DNA from: Streptomyces coacervatus
GTDB taxonomy: Bacteria > Actinomycetota > Actinomycetes > Streptomycetales > Streptomycetaceae
DNA length: 64,000 nt
Assembly (NCBI RefSeq): GCF_029223485.1
Contig: NZ_JARHTP010000013.1
Span: 62,001-126,000, forward strand
Reading direction: 5' to 3'
In this document: positions 50,673 through 59,144 of the stretch, in pieces
Position numbering within the stretch: position 1 is the first letter of the stretch
Layout of the letters: every line of letters begins with the position of its first letter
Translations under genes and position numbers: made by a program
The notes under the pieces: model-generated
What the model was told of the DNA's origin: nothing
Seen by the model: the letters and a program-made list of their open reading frames with translations, nothing else
Databases searched by the model: none

Positions 50673-52034
50673 ATGCCACAGCGTCACCAGTGCGACCCGC
50701 CCGATCCGAAAGGCAGCGAGGCGGACCTGCCATGGGCTGATCTTCCCGATGCGGCACTCATCGCGAGACTGCGCACCCCCGCCACGTCACTGCCGGATGA
50801 CCAGAGCCCGGGCGACCCCAGGGCCCGTAGGAAGCAGATCGCGGCAGCCGCGGCCGAACTGCGCAGGCGTCGCCTTCCGGCCCTGCTCGACTACGCCGCC
50901 CTCTTCGCGAGCGCGGCGTCCGTACGGGCCCTGGCACTCGAGGCGCTCCAGCGCGCAGTGCTCGACATACGCACCGCGCCGGAGGCCGACCGGTCACCGC
51001 CCCACCAACCGCTCCTCCTCGTCGAGTGCACCGCCGGGCTGTGGGCCGGCACCGCACGCCGACAGGAACTGTCCGCCGACTTCCTCGCATGGGTGGACCG
51101 TACGACGCACGCCTTCCCCTGCGTGCCGTCCGACGAGCCGTCCTCCGTGCACGCCGGTCTCATCTGCTGGGCCTACCACAGACTGCCCCGGCACGCGCAG
51201 GCCACCGTGTGGCACACCGTCGTGCAGCGGGACGACGCCCGCACGGCCGGCCGGTCTCTCGGCACGGCCCCCGACAGGGTGCCCCACCTCCGACGCACCG
51301 CCCTCGAAGATCTCCGCCAGGCCTGTCTGGAGCTCCATGCCGAATGGTCCGACAACGGACACTGCCGCCCCTTCAGCTCCCTCCTGGAAGCCGCGACCCG
51401 CCGCAACGGCCCATACCCCAGTGGCGACCTCGACCGGCACATGGCCGTCTGCCACGACTGCTGCCGCGCCCACTCCGACCTGACCGGCGTGAACGAACAG
51501 CCGGGCACCGTACTGGCCACGGCTCTCCTCCCCTGGGGTGGTGCCGCCTTCGCGGCCGCCAGACGGCGGCGCACCAGCAACGCTCCGTCGGTCGCCAAGT
51601 CCGAGCGGAGGCCGGGCACCGCGGGCCACGCCCTGCCCCGTACAGAAACGGCGCCGGGCCTGTCATGGCTCCGGCACATCGCCCGTAGGAGCCCCGCAGT
51701 GAGCGTCACAGCGGCCGCGGGAATCCTCGCAGTGGCTGCCACCGCCCTCCAACTGCACGTGACCGGCCACCACACCGGCGCTGCCGGTCCTGTGCCCGCG
51801 GGCCCCACCCGGACCGCTGGCGACCCGACCGCCGCCCCACCTCCCTCCCCCGGCGCGTCACCCGACAGGGCGGACAGGACCAAGCACGCCTCGCGGTCTT
51901 CAGGCGGCAAAGACCATGCCGGAGCGGAGGGCCACGTACACGATCAGGCCTCTGCCCATCCGGGGCGTCCTCCCTACGCGCCTGTGGTGCAAAGCCCCAG
52001 CGTCCCGCCCTCCTGCAACAGCGAACAGAAATAG
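50673..52034 (+). CDS. Degenerate ECF sigma-like protein fused to zinc finger and membrane anchor
   Basis: A 453-residue protein with an unusual order of parts. Residues about 60-100 (AELRRRRLPALLDYAALFASAASVRALALEALQRAVLDIR) resemble a degenerate sigma region 2. Residues 165-222 (WAYHRLPRHAQATVWHTVVQRDDARTAGRSLGTAPDRVPHLRRTALEDLRQACLELH) look like region 4. Residues 230-265 (HCRPFSSLLEA... DLDRHMAVCHDCCRAH) match a zf-HC2 anti-sigma zinc finger (His256, Cys260, Cys263). A transmembrane helix (343-363) and about 90 extracellular Pro/Ser/Gly-rich residues follow. AGGTGA precedes ATG 50673. It may be a self-anchored sigma/anti-sigma switch. The IS remnant just downstream could have trimmed a C-terminal sensor. 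Confidence 0.75.
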   Translation: MPQRHQCDPPDPKGSEADLPWADLPDAALIARLRTPATSLPDDQSPGDPRARRKQIAAAAAELRRRRLPALLDYAALFASAASVRALALEALQRAVLDIRTAPEADRSPPHQPLLLVECTAGLWAGTARRQELSADFLAWVDRTTHAFPCVPSDEPSSVHAGLICWAYHRLPRHAQATVWHTVVQRDDARTAGRSLGTAPDRVPHLRRTALEDLRQACLELHAEWSDNGHCRPFSSLLEAATRRNGPYPSGDLDRHMAVCHDCCRAHSDLTGVNEQPGTVLATALLPWGGAAFAAARRRRTSNAPSVAKSERRPGTAGHALPRTETAPGLSWLRHIARRSPAVSVTAAAGILAVAATALQLHVTGHHTGAAGPVPAGPTRTAGDPTAAPPPSPGASPDRADRTKHASRSSGGKDHAGAEGHVHDQASAHPGRPPYAPVVQSPSVPPSCNSEQK

Positions 52035-52082
52035 ATCAAACCGGCCGACCACGGGAGATGCATCGCATCGGCCGCCCGCCCC

Positions 52083-52340
52083 TGCTCAGCGACTCGGACT
52101 CGCCTGCCTCGCAGTTGCCCAAGCCCTGCTCGGCCACCACTCTGCGGCCTGCTCCAACGGCCCGGTTACCACAAGAGGTTGAAGGCTGCGTTGCCACTGC
52201 TCAAGCGCACGATCCGCGAGCCGGCCATGGACAGCGACGTCCGGACCGACACCGTAGTGTTGGCGACGGCCGCTGGGATCGGGCACCGCAACCTGATCGG
52301 CGCACCGGTCACCCGCTCGCTGATCGCCTATGCCCACTGA
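52083..52340 (+). mobile_element. IS982-type transposase remnant with the centre deleted
   Basis: LACLAVAQALLGHHS (about 52105-52150), then in another frame GYHKRLKAALPLLKRTI (about 52165-52215), and LATAAGIGHRNLIGAPVTRSLIAYAH (52260-52340) are the N-terminal, neck and extreme C-terminal parts of one transposase. About 200 central codons with the catalytic DDE residues are missing. Confidence 0.65.
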
Positions 52341-52448
52341 TCACTTCGGCACCACCCGTCCAGGCACGCCACTCGGCCCGCGGAACGCGGCTGACCTCCG
52401 TCTTCACCCGGGGTTTTCCCCACACCACGGCTGCGGCGCACCGCGGCT

Positions 52449-53234
52449 TCAGCGCACCGCCGCGACCGCGTCCACGACGACCTCGGCCACCCGTGCGGGC
52501 TGCTCGACCAGGACGGCGTGCCCCGCGTCGGGCACCGTGACCATCCGCACCTGTGGGCAGGCCTCCAAGCCGCGCCGCTCGCCGCCCGCCAGACCGATCT
52601 CGTCGTGATCGCCGCGCACGACCCAGGCCGGGACATCGGCCTCGCACAGCCGCGGAACCAGCGACGGATATCGGTCCAGGTACTCGTAGTAGCGCCGTAC
52701 GATCCGGCGGCAGGTGGCCGGATCGTTGGCAGCCATGTCCGCCGCAAGTGCCTCGGCCCGATGTGCGGGCAGTTCGCGTTTCATGGCCTTGGGCAGCAGC
52801 TTCAGCATGCCGGTCCAGCCCGCGATGCCGAGCCCGGGCACCCGCCCCAGGGCGTTCATCACCGCCAGGAACTTCGCCTCGTCCGCGCGCGAGAAGGTCG
52901 GCGACAGCAGTACCAGCGGCCCCCGGAACAGATCCGCCGCCGCCATCTCGATCGCCACGTTCGCGCCGAGGCTGTGCCCGACGACCACATCGCACCCCGA
53001 CTCGGCGGCGAACTCCGCCATCAGCCGGGCGTAGTTCTCCATGCTCACGTCGTCGGGCGCCGTGGTCCCCCCGAACCCGGGCATCGTGGCCGCGACCAAC
53101 CCCAGCGCCGCCAGTGCCGGCTCGGCCATCATGTCCACGTAGAACTCGGTCGAACACAGCCCGCCCGGGATCATCAGCACCCGGTGCGGCGCCTGCTCCG
53201 GCCCCGCACGGCGGACATCCCACCGCTCGCTCAT
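52449..53234 (-). CDS. Alpha/beta-fold hydrolase
   Basis: A 261-residue cytosolic hydrolase: MIPGGLCSTEFYVDMM (oxyanion region), MPGFGGT, nucleophile elbow VVGHSLGAN (Ser88), acid in VVRGDHDEIG and His in DAGHAVLVEQP. It lies 90 nt downstream of the aromatic-acid transporter gene on the same strand and is probably part of the GntR regulon. It may cleave an ester precursor or a ring-cleavage product; sequence alone does not decide. Confidence 0.85.
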   Translation of the reverse strand: MSERWDVRRAGPEQAPHRVLMIPGGLCSTEFYVDMMAEPALAALGLVAATMPGFGGTTAPDDVSMENYARLMAEFAAESGCDVVVGHSLGANVAIEMAAADLFRGPLVLLSPTFSRADEAKFLAVMNALGRVPGLGIAGWTGMLKLLPKAMKRELPAHRAEALAADMAANDPATCRRIVRRYYEYLDRYPSLVPRLCEADVPAWVVRGDHDEIGLAGGERRGLEACPQVRMVTVPDAGHAVLVEQPARVAEVVVDAVAAVR

Positions 53235-53324
53235 AGTCCGAGCCTGACGCCGGACGCCGGCCCCCGCATCCGCTGCGGTGGCCGGCGTCCGTCCTCGCCC
53301 CCTGTGACCGGGTACCGCCGCTGG

Positions 53325-54662
53325 TCAGTGGGCGGCGGCCAGCTCCTGCTCGGCGCCGCTCTGTACGCCTGTCTTCGCGCTGCGCAGGGCCGCGATGCCG
53401 ATGAAGACCATGGACGACAGTCCGGCGAGCGCGAAGGCGGTGAAGCCGAAGTCGCCGTTGCCCGCGGCGAGCAGCTGGCCGCCGAGCCACGGGCCGAAGA
53501 CGGCGCCGAAGCGGCCCATGCCGGAGGTCCAGCCGACGGCGGTGGCGCGGTTGTCCGGGGTGGAGCGGATGGAGACCGTCGCGTAGATCATCGTCTGGGC
53601 GCTGTTGAGGAACACGCCGGTGAGGAAGACGACCAGGGTGGTGACGCCCATCGGCATGTGGATGCTGAGCAGATAGACGCCGGCGGCGGTCAGTGCGAAC
53701 CAGATCGCCGAGATGCGCGGGGCACCGAACCGGTCGGCCGCCCGGCCCGCGACCAGCATGCCCACGATGCCGCCGAGGTTGAAGACGACGACGAAGGTCA
53801 GGGCGTTGGCGAGTTCGTAGCCCTCGGTGCGCATCAGGGTGGGCAGCCAGGTGGCGACGCCGTAGACCAGGAGCAGTCCGCCGAAGGAGGCGCACCAGTA
53901 CAGCAGGGTCTGGGTCCACTCGCCGCCGCGGAAGAGGTTGACCAGTGCGTCCCAGCGGTCGCCGGCCGTCTTGCTGCCGGCCGCGGCGGGCAGCTCGACG
54001 TCGTAGCGGGTGGCCAGTGCCTGTGCCTCCTCGGCCCGCCCCTTGGCGACCAGGAAGCTCAGCGACTCGGGCAGGAGCCTGGCCAGCATCGGGGCGAAGA
54101 GCAGCGGGGTCACGCAGACCCAGAAGGCGGCGCGCCAGCCGACCGGGTCCACCAGCCACTTGGCCACGTAGGCGGAGAGGATGCCACCCGCGTGGTGCGC
54201 GGTCATCAGCATGCCGATGACGATGGCGCCGCGGCCGCGCGGGGCGTAGTCGGAGACCATGCTGATCGCGGTCGGCAGCAGACCGCCGAGGCCGACGCCC
54301 GCCAGGGTCCGGCCGAGGCCGAAGACCTCGACGCTGCCCGATATCGCGCAGATCCCGGAGGCCAGCGAGAACAGCGTCACACAGGCGACCATCAGCTTCT
54401 TGCGGCCGATCCGGTCGGCGACCGTGCCCGCGGTCAGGGCGCCGACCAGCATGCCGAAGGTGGCGTAGGAGCCGAGGTCACCGGCGGTGTCGGCGGTGAG
54501 GCCGAAGGTCTTCGTCTCCAGCAGGTGCGGCAGCACGGAGCCGTAGATGAACATGTCGAGGCCGTCGAAGAGCACGGCCAGCCAGCACAGACCGACGACC
54601 AGGAGGGCCAGTCTGCTGATGCGAGCGGACGGGGAGGGGGAGGGGGAGGGGGAGGAGGACAT
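53325..54662 (-). CDS. MFS transporter, aromatic acid:H+ symporter (AAHS) type
   Basis: A 445-residue, 12-helix carrier with AAHS motifs: LAVLFDGLDMFIYGSVLPHLL (the DGxD motif of helix 1), GTVADRIGRKKLMV, RTLAGVGLGGLLPTAISMVSDY and LLPESLSFLVAKGR. Relatives import 4-hydroxybenzoate, protocatechuate or gallate (PcaK, GalT). It follows the dioxygenase gene after 126 nt, and a TTGTCAACAAT site shared with the gntR promoter lies in that gap, so it likely has its own regulated promoter. The N-terminus is a Ser-Pro repeat. Confidence 0.9.
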   Translation of the reverse strand: MSSSPSPSPSPSARISRLALLVVGLCWLAVLFDGLDMFIYGSVLPHLLETKTFGLTADTAGDLGSYATFGMLVGALTAGTVADRIGRKKLMVACVTLFSLASGICAISGSVEVFGLGRTLAGVGLGGLLPTAISMVSDYAPRGRGAIVIGMLMTAHHAGGILSAYVAKWLVDPVGWRAAFWVCVTPLLFAPMLARLLPESLSFLVAKGRAEEAQALATRYDVELPAAAGSKTAGDRWDALVNLFRGGEWTQTLLYWCASFGGLLLVYGVATWLPTLMRTEGYELANALTFVVVFNLGGIVGMLVAGRAADRFGAPRISAIWFALTAAGVYLLSIHMPMGVTTLVVFLTGVFLNSAQTMIYATVSIRSTPDNRATAVGWTSGMGRFGAVFGPWLGGQLLAAGNGDFGFTAFALAGLSSMVFIGIAALRSAKTGVQSGAEQELAAAH

Positions 54663-54730
54663 CTTTGTTTTCCTCTCGTGGAACAGGGTGCCCCGACGCT
54701 AAGGATTCGAAGCGAGATTCGTCAACGTTT

Positions 54731-54741
54731 TTGTCAACAAT
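54731..54741. promoter_or_regulatory. GntR-type operator TTGTCAACAAT before the AAHS transporter gene
   Basis: The 11-mer is identical to part of the site at 59061-59072 and lies 69 nt before the transporter start. A half-related atcgacaatc follows at 54745. TTGT-N3-ACAAT-like dyads are typical of FadR-subfamily operators. Confidence 0.65.
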
Positions 54742-54788
54742 CTCATCGACAATCAAGACCCGGCAGTCGGGACGGGGCAACGGGGCTG

Positions 54789-55739
54789 TCAGGCGACCGG
54801 CGGTGTCCCGTGCGTGTGGAACGACTCGATGGTCTTCAGGCCCCAGGCCTGCCCCTTCTTGCGCTCCTCCTCGGTCCAGGTGATCAGCGGCCAGTCGGGC
54901 GCGAGGACGAGTCGGGTGAGCGGGTTGCACAGCTCGATGCGGTTGCCGCCCGGCTCGTAGACGTAGAGGAAGAACGTCTGCTGGATGGCGTGCTTGTGCG
55001 GGCCCGTCTCGATGAACACACCGCTGTCGATGGCGAGATCGGCCGCGCGCAGGATGTCCTCGCGGGTGTCGGTCGCGAAGGCGATGTGGTGCAGCCGGCC
55101 GGCCGAGCCGGTCCAGTCCTCGGTGTAGACGACGTCGTACGACTTGTTGGTGTACGTCAGCCAACGCGCCGCGATCCGCCCGGAGTTGAGCCTGATCTGC
55201 TCCGTCGGCCGGGCTCCCAGCACTTGTTCCTGGAACTCGGCGTTGGCGAGCACGTCGGCGGCGAGGAAGTTGATGTGGTCCAGGCGGCGGACCCCGACTC
55301 CCCTGTTGGGCTTGGCCTGCGGCTGGTTCTTCAGCGCCGGGCACAGTTCCTCGGGGGCCCGGTAGTGCTCGCTCTCCCAGTACAGGGCGTGCTCGTGGCC
55401 GTCCGGGTCGGTGGTGAGGTACAGCTTGCCGATGCCCGGTTCGTCCTCAGCCCACTTGCCGCTGCCGCCCGACTCCTCGATCGCTTTGATACGGCGATGG
55501 AGGGCGTCCTCGCTGGAGGTGCGCAGGGCGAGCCGGCCGAGGCCGGGCTGTGCACGGGCGGTGAGGACCAGGCTGTGGTGCTCGTAGTCGTCGAAGGTCC
55601 GCAGATAGACCGTGTCGCCGTCCCGGCCGTTGACGGTGAGGCCCAGGTAGTCGGTGAAGAAGGCGACGCTGGCGTCCAGGTCGGGGGTGAAGAGCTGGGC
55701 ATGGCCGATGTGGGCGATGTCGCCGAGCGGCGGAGTCAT
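54789..55739 (-). CDS. Type I (VOC) extradiol ring-cleavage dioxygenase
   Basis: A 316-residue catechol-2,3-dioxygenase-like enzyme of two VOC modules. The C-terminal module keeps the Fe(II) triad: His155 (RRLDHINFLA), His218 (RLHHIAFATD) and Glu269 (YVYEPGGNRIEL). The N-terminal module (HIGHAQLFTPDL... DPDGHEHALYWESE) lacks the full triad, as usual. It would open a catecholic ring next to the hydroxyls with O2. ATG 55739 overlaps the stop of the tautomerase gene by 4 nt. The neighbours process 4-oxalomesaconate, which points to gallate or protocatechuate as substrate, a job normally done by unrelated LigB-type dioxygenases. Confidence 0.88.
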   Translation of the reverse strand: MTPPLGDIAHIGHAQLFTPDLDASVAFFTDYLGLTVNGRDGDTVYLRTFDDYEHHSLVLTARAQPGLGRLALRTSSEDALHRRIKAIEESGGSGKWAEDEPGIGKLYLTTDPDGHEHALYWESEHYRAPEELCPALKNQPQAKPNRGVGVRRLDHINFLAADVLANAEFQEQVLGARPTEQIRLNSGRIAARWLTYTNKSYDVVYTEDWTGSAGRLHHIAFATDTREDILRAADLAIDSGVFIETGPHKHAIQQTFFLYVYEPGGNRIELCNPLTRLVLAPDWPLITWTEEERKKGQAWGLKTIESFHTHGTPPVA

Positions 55740-56848
55740 CGGTGACCTCCTTGGGGTTGCGGGGGGATCGGTGCCGTCTCGGCGGACCGGGGGAAGACGG
55801 TGCCGTCGAAGATCTTGCGGGCCGTGCGGACCACGGCGGTGCGGCGGGCGGAGGGCAGGCCGTCGGGGGTGGTTCCGAGGCTGCTTTCTATGTCCAGGAA
55901 GCCGGTGGGGTGTTCTATGCGGACACGGTCGCTGCCGGGGTCGATCGCGGCCAATTCCGCGCCCACGGCGCCGTCGATCCGCAGACCGACGGCCACGCTG
56001 GCCGCGCCGAGCACGCCGATCGAGGTGTGGCAGCGGACCGGGATGAAGGTGCGGGTGGTGACCGCGCCGCCGTCCCGGGGCGGGGCGAGCAGGGTGAGCT
56101 TGGGCACGGTGGTGTCGGAGACATCGCCGAGGCCCATCAGGCGGCCCGCCGCGAGGCGGATCCCGCGGAGCCGGTCGGCGAGAGCGAGGTCCTCCTCCAG
56201 GTCCTTGGGTGTCTCGTAGCCGGTGACCTTGAGGGAGGCCGCAGCGATGAGGACCGTGGGCATGCCGTTGTCGACGCAGGTGACGGGGACGCCGTCGATG
56301 ACGTCCCTGACGTTGCCGGTCGGCAGCAACTTCCCTGCCCCGGCCGGGAATTCGATGACCACCGGCGCTGCCGTCCCCGGCACGCCCGAGATCTCGGCGT
56401 CTCCCGTGTAGTCGACGCGGCCGCCCGGGGTCGGGAAGGTCGCCGTTGCGTAGTCGCCGGTGTTGACCATGCGGATGCGGACGGAGGTCGACTCCTCCCC
56501 CACCGGGACCAGGCCGCGCTCGACGGCGAACGGGCCGATGCCCGCGAGGATGTTCCCGCAGTTCTGACGGTCGCTCACCTCTGGCCGGTCGACGACGACT
56601 TGGAGGAAGAGGTAGTCGACGTCGGCGCGCGGATCGGCCGAAGCAGACACCACGGCCACCTTGCTGGTGAGCGGGTGCGCGCCGCCCAGGCCGTCGATCT
56701 GCCGGTCGTCCGGGCTGCCCATGACGCGCAGCAACAGGGCGTCGCGCAGGGCCGGTTCGGCGGGGAGGTCGTCGGCGAGGAAGTAGGCGCCCTTCGAGGT
56801 GCCGCCCCGCATCAGCAGACAGCGCACCTCCTCGGGCACGCGGGTCAC
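55736..56848 (-). CDS. PrpF/GalD-type 4-oxalomesaconate tautomerase
   Basis: A 370-residue diaminopimelate-epimerase-fold protein of the PrpF family: VRCLLMRGGTSKGAYFLADDLP, MGSPDDRQIDGLGGAHPLTSKVAVV, SDRQNCGNILAGIGPFAVERGL (active-site Cys), VNTGDYATATFPTPGG and TFIPVRCHTSIGVLGA. GalD of Pseudomonas interconverts keto and enol forms of 4-oxalomesaconate. GTG 56848 overlaps the aldolase stop by 4 nt (GTGA). Position between hydratase/aldolase and dioxygenase genes supports GalD rather than a methylcitrate-pathway PrpF; no prp genes are present. Confidence 0.85.
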   Translation of the reverse strand: MTRVPEEVRCLLMRGGTSKGAYFLADDLPAEPALRDALLLRVMGSPDDRQIDGLGGAHPLTSKVAVVSASADPRADVDYLFLQVVVDRPEVSDRQNCGNILAGIGPFAVERGLVPVGEESTSVRIRMVNTGDYATATFPTPGGRVDYTGDAEISGVPGTAAPVVIEFPAGAGKLLPTGNVRDVIDGVPVTCVDNGMPTVLIAAASLKVTGYETPKDLEEDLALADRLRGIRLAAGRLMGLGDVSDTTVPKLTLLAPPRDGGAVTTRTFIPVRCHTSIGVLGAASVAVGLRIDGAVGAELAAIDPGSDRVRIEHPTGFLDIESSLGTTPDGLPSARRTAVVRTARKIFDGTVFPRSAETAPIPPQPQGGHR

Positions 56849-57558
56849 GGCCGCTCCCCCGCATTCCCTGCGTACTCCTGGTACGTCTGGTATTCGACGC
56901 CGAGTCGCTTGAGGGTGTCCCTCAACCCGTAGCGGTCCAGGCCGAGTTGGCCGTCGAGGAAGGCGGCGCGGGTGGCGGCCTCCTTGGCCTCGCGGGCCTC
57001 GGACTTCCGGACCGTCTCGCGGGCGCGTTCACGCGGTACGACCACCACGCCGTCGTCGTCGGCGAGGATCACGTCGCCGGGGCGGATCACCTGGCCGTCG
57101 ACGGCGATCGGCACATTGACCGAGCCGCCGGTGGCCTTGACCGTGCCCTGCGAGGAGACGGCCCGGGACCAGGCGGCGAAGCCCATGTCCCGCAGTTCGT
57201 GGGTGTCGCGGATGCCCGTGTTGAGGACGACGCCGCGCACTCCGCGATGCTGGAGGGCGGTCGCGAACAGCTCGCCGAACAGACCGTCCGTGCACGGCGA
57301 GGTCGTGGTGACGACCAGGATGTCGCCCTCGCCGCACTGCTCCACGGCGGCGTGGATCATGAGGTTGTCGCCGGGCCAGCCGAGCACGGTGACGGCGGTA
57401 CCCGCGACCCGTACGCCCTGCTGGACGGGACGGATCTCCGGCCCGAGCAGGCCCGTTCGGCCCATCGCCTCGCTGACGGTGGCCACACCGAAACCGGCCA
57501 GCGCGTCGACGTCCTTCAGTGCCGCCCTCGGCGGGTTGGTGACGATGACGCCGCTCAT
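56845..57558 (-). CDS. RraA-family 4-carboxy-4-hydroxy-2-oxoadipate aldolase
   Basis: A 237-residue RraA-fold class II aldolase: VATVSEAMGRTGLL, AGTAVTVLGWPGDNLMIHAAVEQCGEGDILVV, GVRGVVLNTGIRDTHELRDMGFAAWSRAV (the RD metal/pyruvate motif) and IRPGDVILADDDGVVVVP. The long C-terminal extension (LGLDRYGLRDTLKRLGVEY) is typical of LigK/GalC enzymes. It cleaves CHA to pyruvate and oxaloacetate and can decarboxylate oxaloacetate. ATG 57558 overlaps the PIG-L stop by 4 nt. Confidence 0.87.
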   Translation of the reverse strand: MSGVIVTNPPRAALKDVDALAGFGVATVSEAMGRTGLLGPEIRPVQQGVRVAGTAVTVLGWPGDNLMIHAAVEQCGEGDILVVTTTSPCTDGLFGELFATALQHRGVRGVVLNTGIRDTHELRDMGFAAWSRAVSSQGTVKATGGSVNVPIAVDGQVIRPGDVILADDDGVVVVPRERARETVRKSEAREAKEAATRAAFLDGQLGLDRYGLRDTLKRLGVEYQTYQEYAGNAGERP

Positions 57559-58307
57559 GCCAGCTCCTTCGCGATCTGCGGGTAGGGACGCATATACGCC
57601 TCGGCCATGGTCTTGTGGGCCAGGCCCAGGTTGGGGCCGGCGTTGCGCTTGAGCTGGACACCGCGGCGTACGGCGAGGTCGGTGTAGTAGTCCCACAGAT
57701 GCTGCTGGGCGCCGAGGCACTCCATCGCTTTGCGCTTGGTGTCCCACACCTCGGTGATGTCGAGGAGGACCTCGGGCTTGAAGCCGCTCATCTCGGGCTG
57801 GTGCGGCTCGAAGTAGAAGACCGGCGGGGCGCCGATGATCTCGCCCTCCCCCGGGTAGCCGATGGCCTGCGCGAGGACCCTGGCCTCCAGCGCCATGCGG
57901 TTGGCGGCCGGGTGGTCGCCGTTGTACGGGTCCTCGGTCGGGTGGGTGAGCACGACGTCCGGCTGGGTCTCGCGGTAGACGGCGACGAGCCGGTCGGTCA
58001 GCTCGGCGGTGGCCACCAGCGGGTAGTCACCGGCGTCGAAGAAGCGGACCTCGGCGCCGAGGGTGGCGGCGGCCCGCTCGGCCTCGTCCCGGCGTATCGC
58101 CTTGATCTCGTCCAGCTTCTTGCCCTCGCGCCACGCCTTGGCGGACTCGCCGCGCTCGCCGAAGGTCAGACAGGCGATGGTGACCTTCTCCCCGCGGGAG
58201 GCGGCCAGGGCGATGGCGCCGCCCGCCCGCCACACGAAGTCCCCTGCATGCGCGGTGACGACGAGCGTGGAACGTGGTGGGGTGGCGGGCGCATTGGCCT
58301 GGGTCAT
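57555..58307 (-). CDS. PIG-L family 4-oxalomesaconate hydratase (GalB-like)
   Basis: A 250-residue PIG-L/LmbE-fold zinc enzyme. The usual AHPDDE motif appears as TAHAGDFVWRAGGAIAL (His20, Asp23), the variant seen in GalB-type hydratases, and the third ligand is His132 in NGDHPAANR. PDVVLTHPTEDPYNGDH and FYFEPHQPEMSGFKPEVLLDITE are also typical. GalB hydrates 4-oxalomesaconate to CHA, the substrate of the next gene product. It is the first enzyme gene of the four-gene overlapping block and lies 51 nt after gntR on the same strand. Confidence 0.86.
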   Translation of the reverse strand: MTQANAPATPPRSTLVVTAHAGDFVWRAGGAIALAASRGEKVTIACLTFGERGESAKAWREGKKLDEIKAIRRDEAERAAATLGAEVRFFDAGDYPLVATAELTDRLVAVYRETQPDVVLTHPTEDPYNGDHPAANRMALEARVLAQAIGYPGEGEIIGAPPVFYFEPHQPEMSGFKPEVLLDITEVWDTKRKAMECLGAQQHLWDYYTDLAVRRGVQLKRNAGPNLGLAHKTMAEAYMRPYPQIAKELA

Positions 58308-58358
58308 TGGTGCAATCTCCTTGATGGACAGGTGGGCGCCCGCCCCGCACCACGGTGA

Positions 58359-59009
58359 TCAGTCGCGCAGCGCCTCGATCACGCTGATGAGGTGGGCGCG
58401 GACGGCCGTCTCGGCCGCCTGCGGGTCCCTGGCCCTGATCGCCTCGATCATCGCCAGGTGCTCGTTCAGGGAGTGCTGCGGACGCCCCGGCCTGAGCGCC
58501 AACTGGAAGCGGTGGCGCACCAGTTGGGCATTGAGCCGCTCCAGCAGGTCCACGGCGGTCTGCTGGCCGGAGAACTCGCGCACCTTGGCGTGCAGTTCCT
58601 GGTTGAGCTCGGAGTAGGTCACCGGCTCACCGTCGGCCACGGCCTTGGTCATCGCCGTGCCCAGCTCCGTCAGCTCGGCGAGCTGCTCGTCACTGGCGGC
58701 GACGGCGGCCTTCGCCGCGCACAGCCCTTCGAGGACCATGCGGCACTCGGTGATGGCGACCGCTTCCTCCACGGTCACCACCCGCACCCGCGAACCACGG
58801 TTGCGGATCCGCTCCACGAGGCCCTGAGCCTCCAGATCGATCAGTGCCGCGCGGATGCTGGCCCGCGTCACACCGAACTGCTCGGCGAGCTCGTTCTCCA
58901 CCAGCCGCTGCGCCGGTGCCATCTCGCCGTGCAGGATCGCCTGCCGCAGCTGCGCGAGCGCATGCTGCTTGGCCTGCTCTCCGGTGCTCGGACGGGCTTC
59001 TTTCGGCAT
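58359..59009 (-). CDS. GntR family regulator, FadR (FCD) subfamily
   Basis: A 216-residue regulator. The winged helix is LAQLRQAILHGEMAPAQRLVENELAEQFGVTRASIRAALIDLEAQGLVERIRNRGSRV. The FCD effector domain has ECRMVLEGLCAAKAAV and the metal/effector-binding His pattern (ELHAKVREFSG... HLAMIEAI... HLISVIEAL). It is the first gene of the catabolic transcript; TTGTCAACAAT before it and before the transporter gene should be its sites. A pathway intermediate is the likely inducer. Confidence 0.92.
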   Translation of the reverse strand: MPKEARPSTGEQAKQHALAQLRQAILHGEMAPAQRLVENELAEQFGVTRASIRAALIDLEAQGLVERIRNRGSRVRVVTVEEAVAITECRMVLEGLCAAKAAVAASDEQLAELTELGTAMTKAVADGEPVTYSELNQELHAKVREFSGQQTAVDLLERLNAQLVRHRFQLALRPGRPQHSLNEHLAMIEAIRARDPQAAETAVRAHLISVIEALRD

Positions 59010-59060
59010 CGTTGCCCTCCCTGAGTGAGTGCCTGTCGAACCTAAATCTAGCCAAACAAG

Positions 59061-59072
59061 ATTGTCAACAAT
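59061..59072. promoter_or_regulatory. GntR-type operator ATTGTCAACAAT before the gntR-type gene
   Basis: An imperfect palindrome (ATTGT-CA-ACAAT, arms perfect) lies 52 nt upstream of the regulator start in an AT-rich pocket. It shares TTGTCAACAAT with 54731-54741. Confidence 0.7.
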
Positions 59073-59144
59073 TTTGTCTGCTGTATTGCTCGCACAGGTC
59101 GGGAGAGCTAGGTTCCCCCGGCGGCGCCGCCGGGCCCCTCGTCG

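Noticed and set aside
52518..55745. A 1075-codon plus-strand open frame across the transporter and dioxygenase genes
   Set aside because: It is a compositional shadow of the minus-strand operon with no homology-like features.
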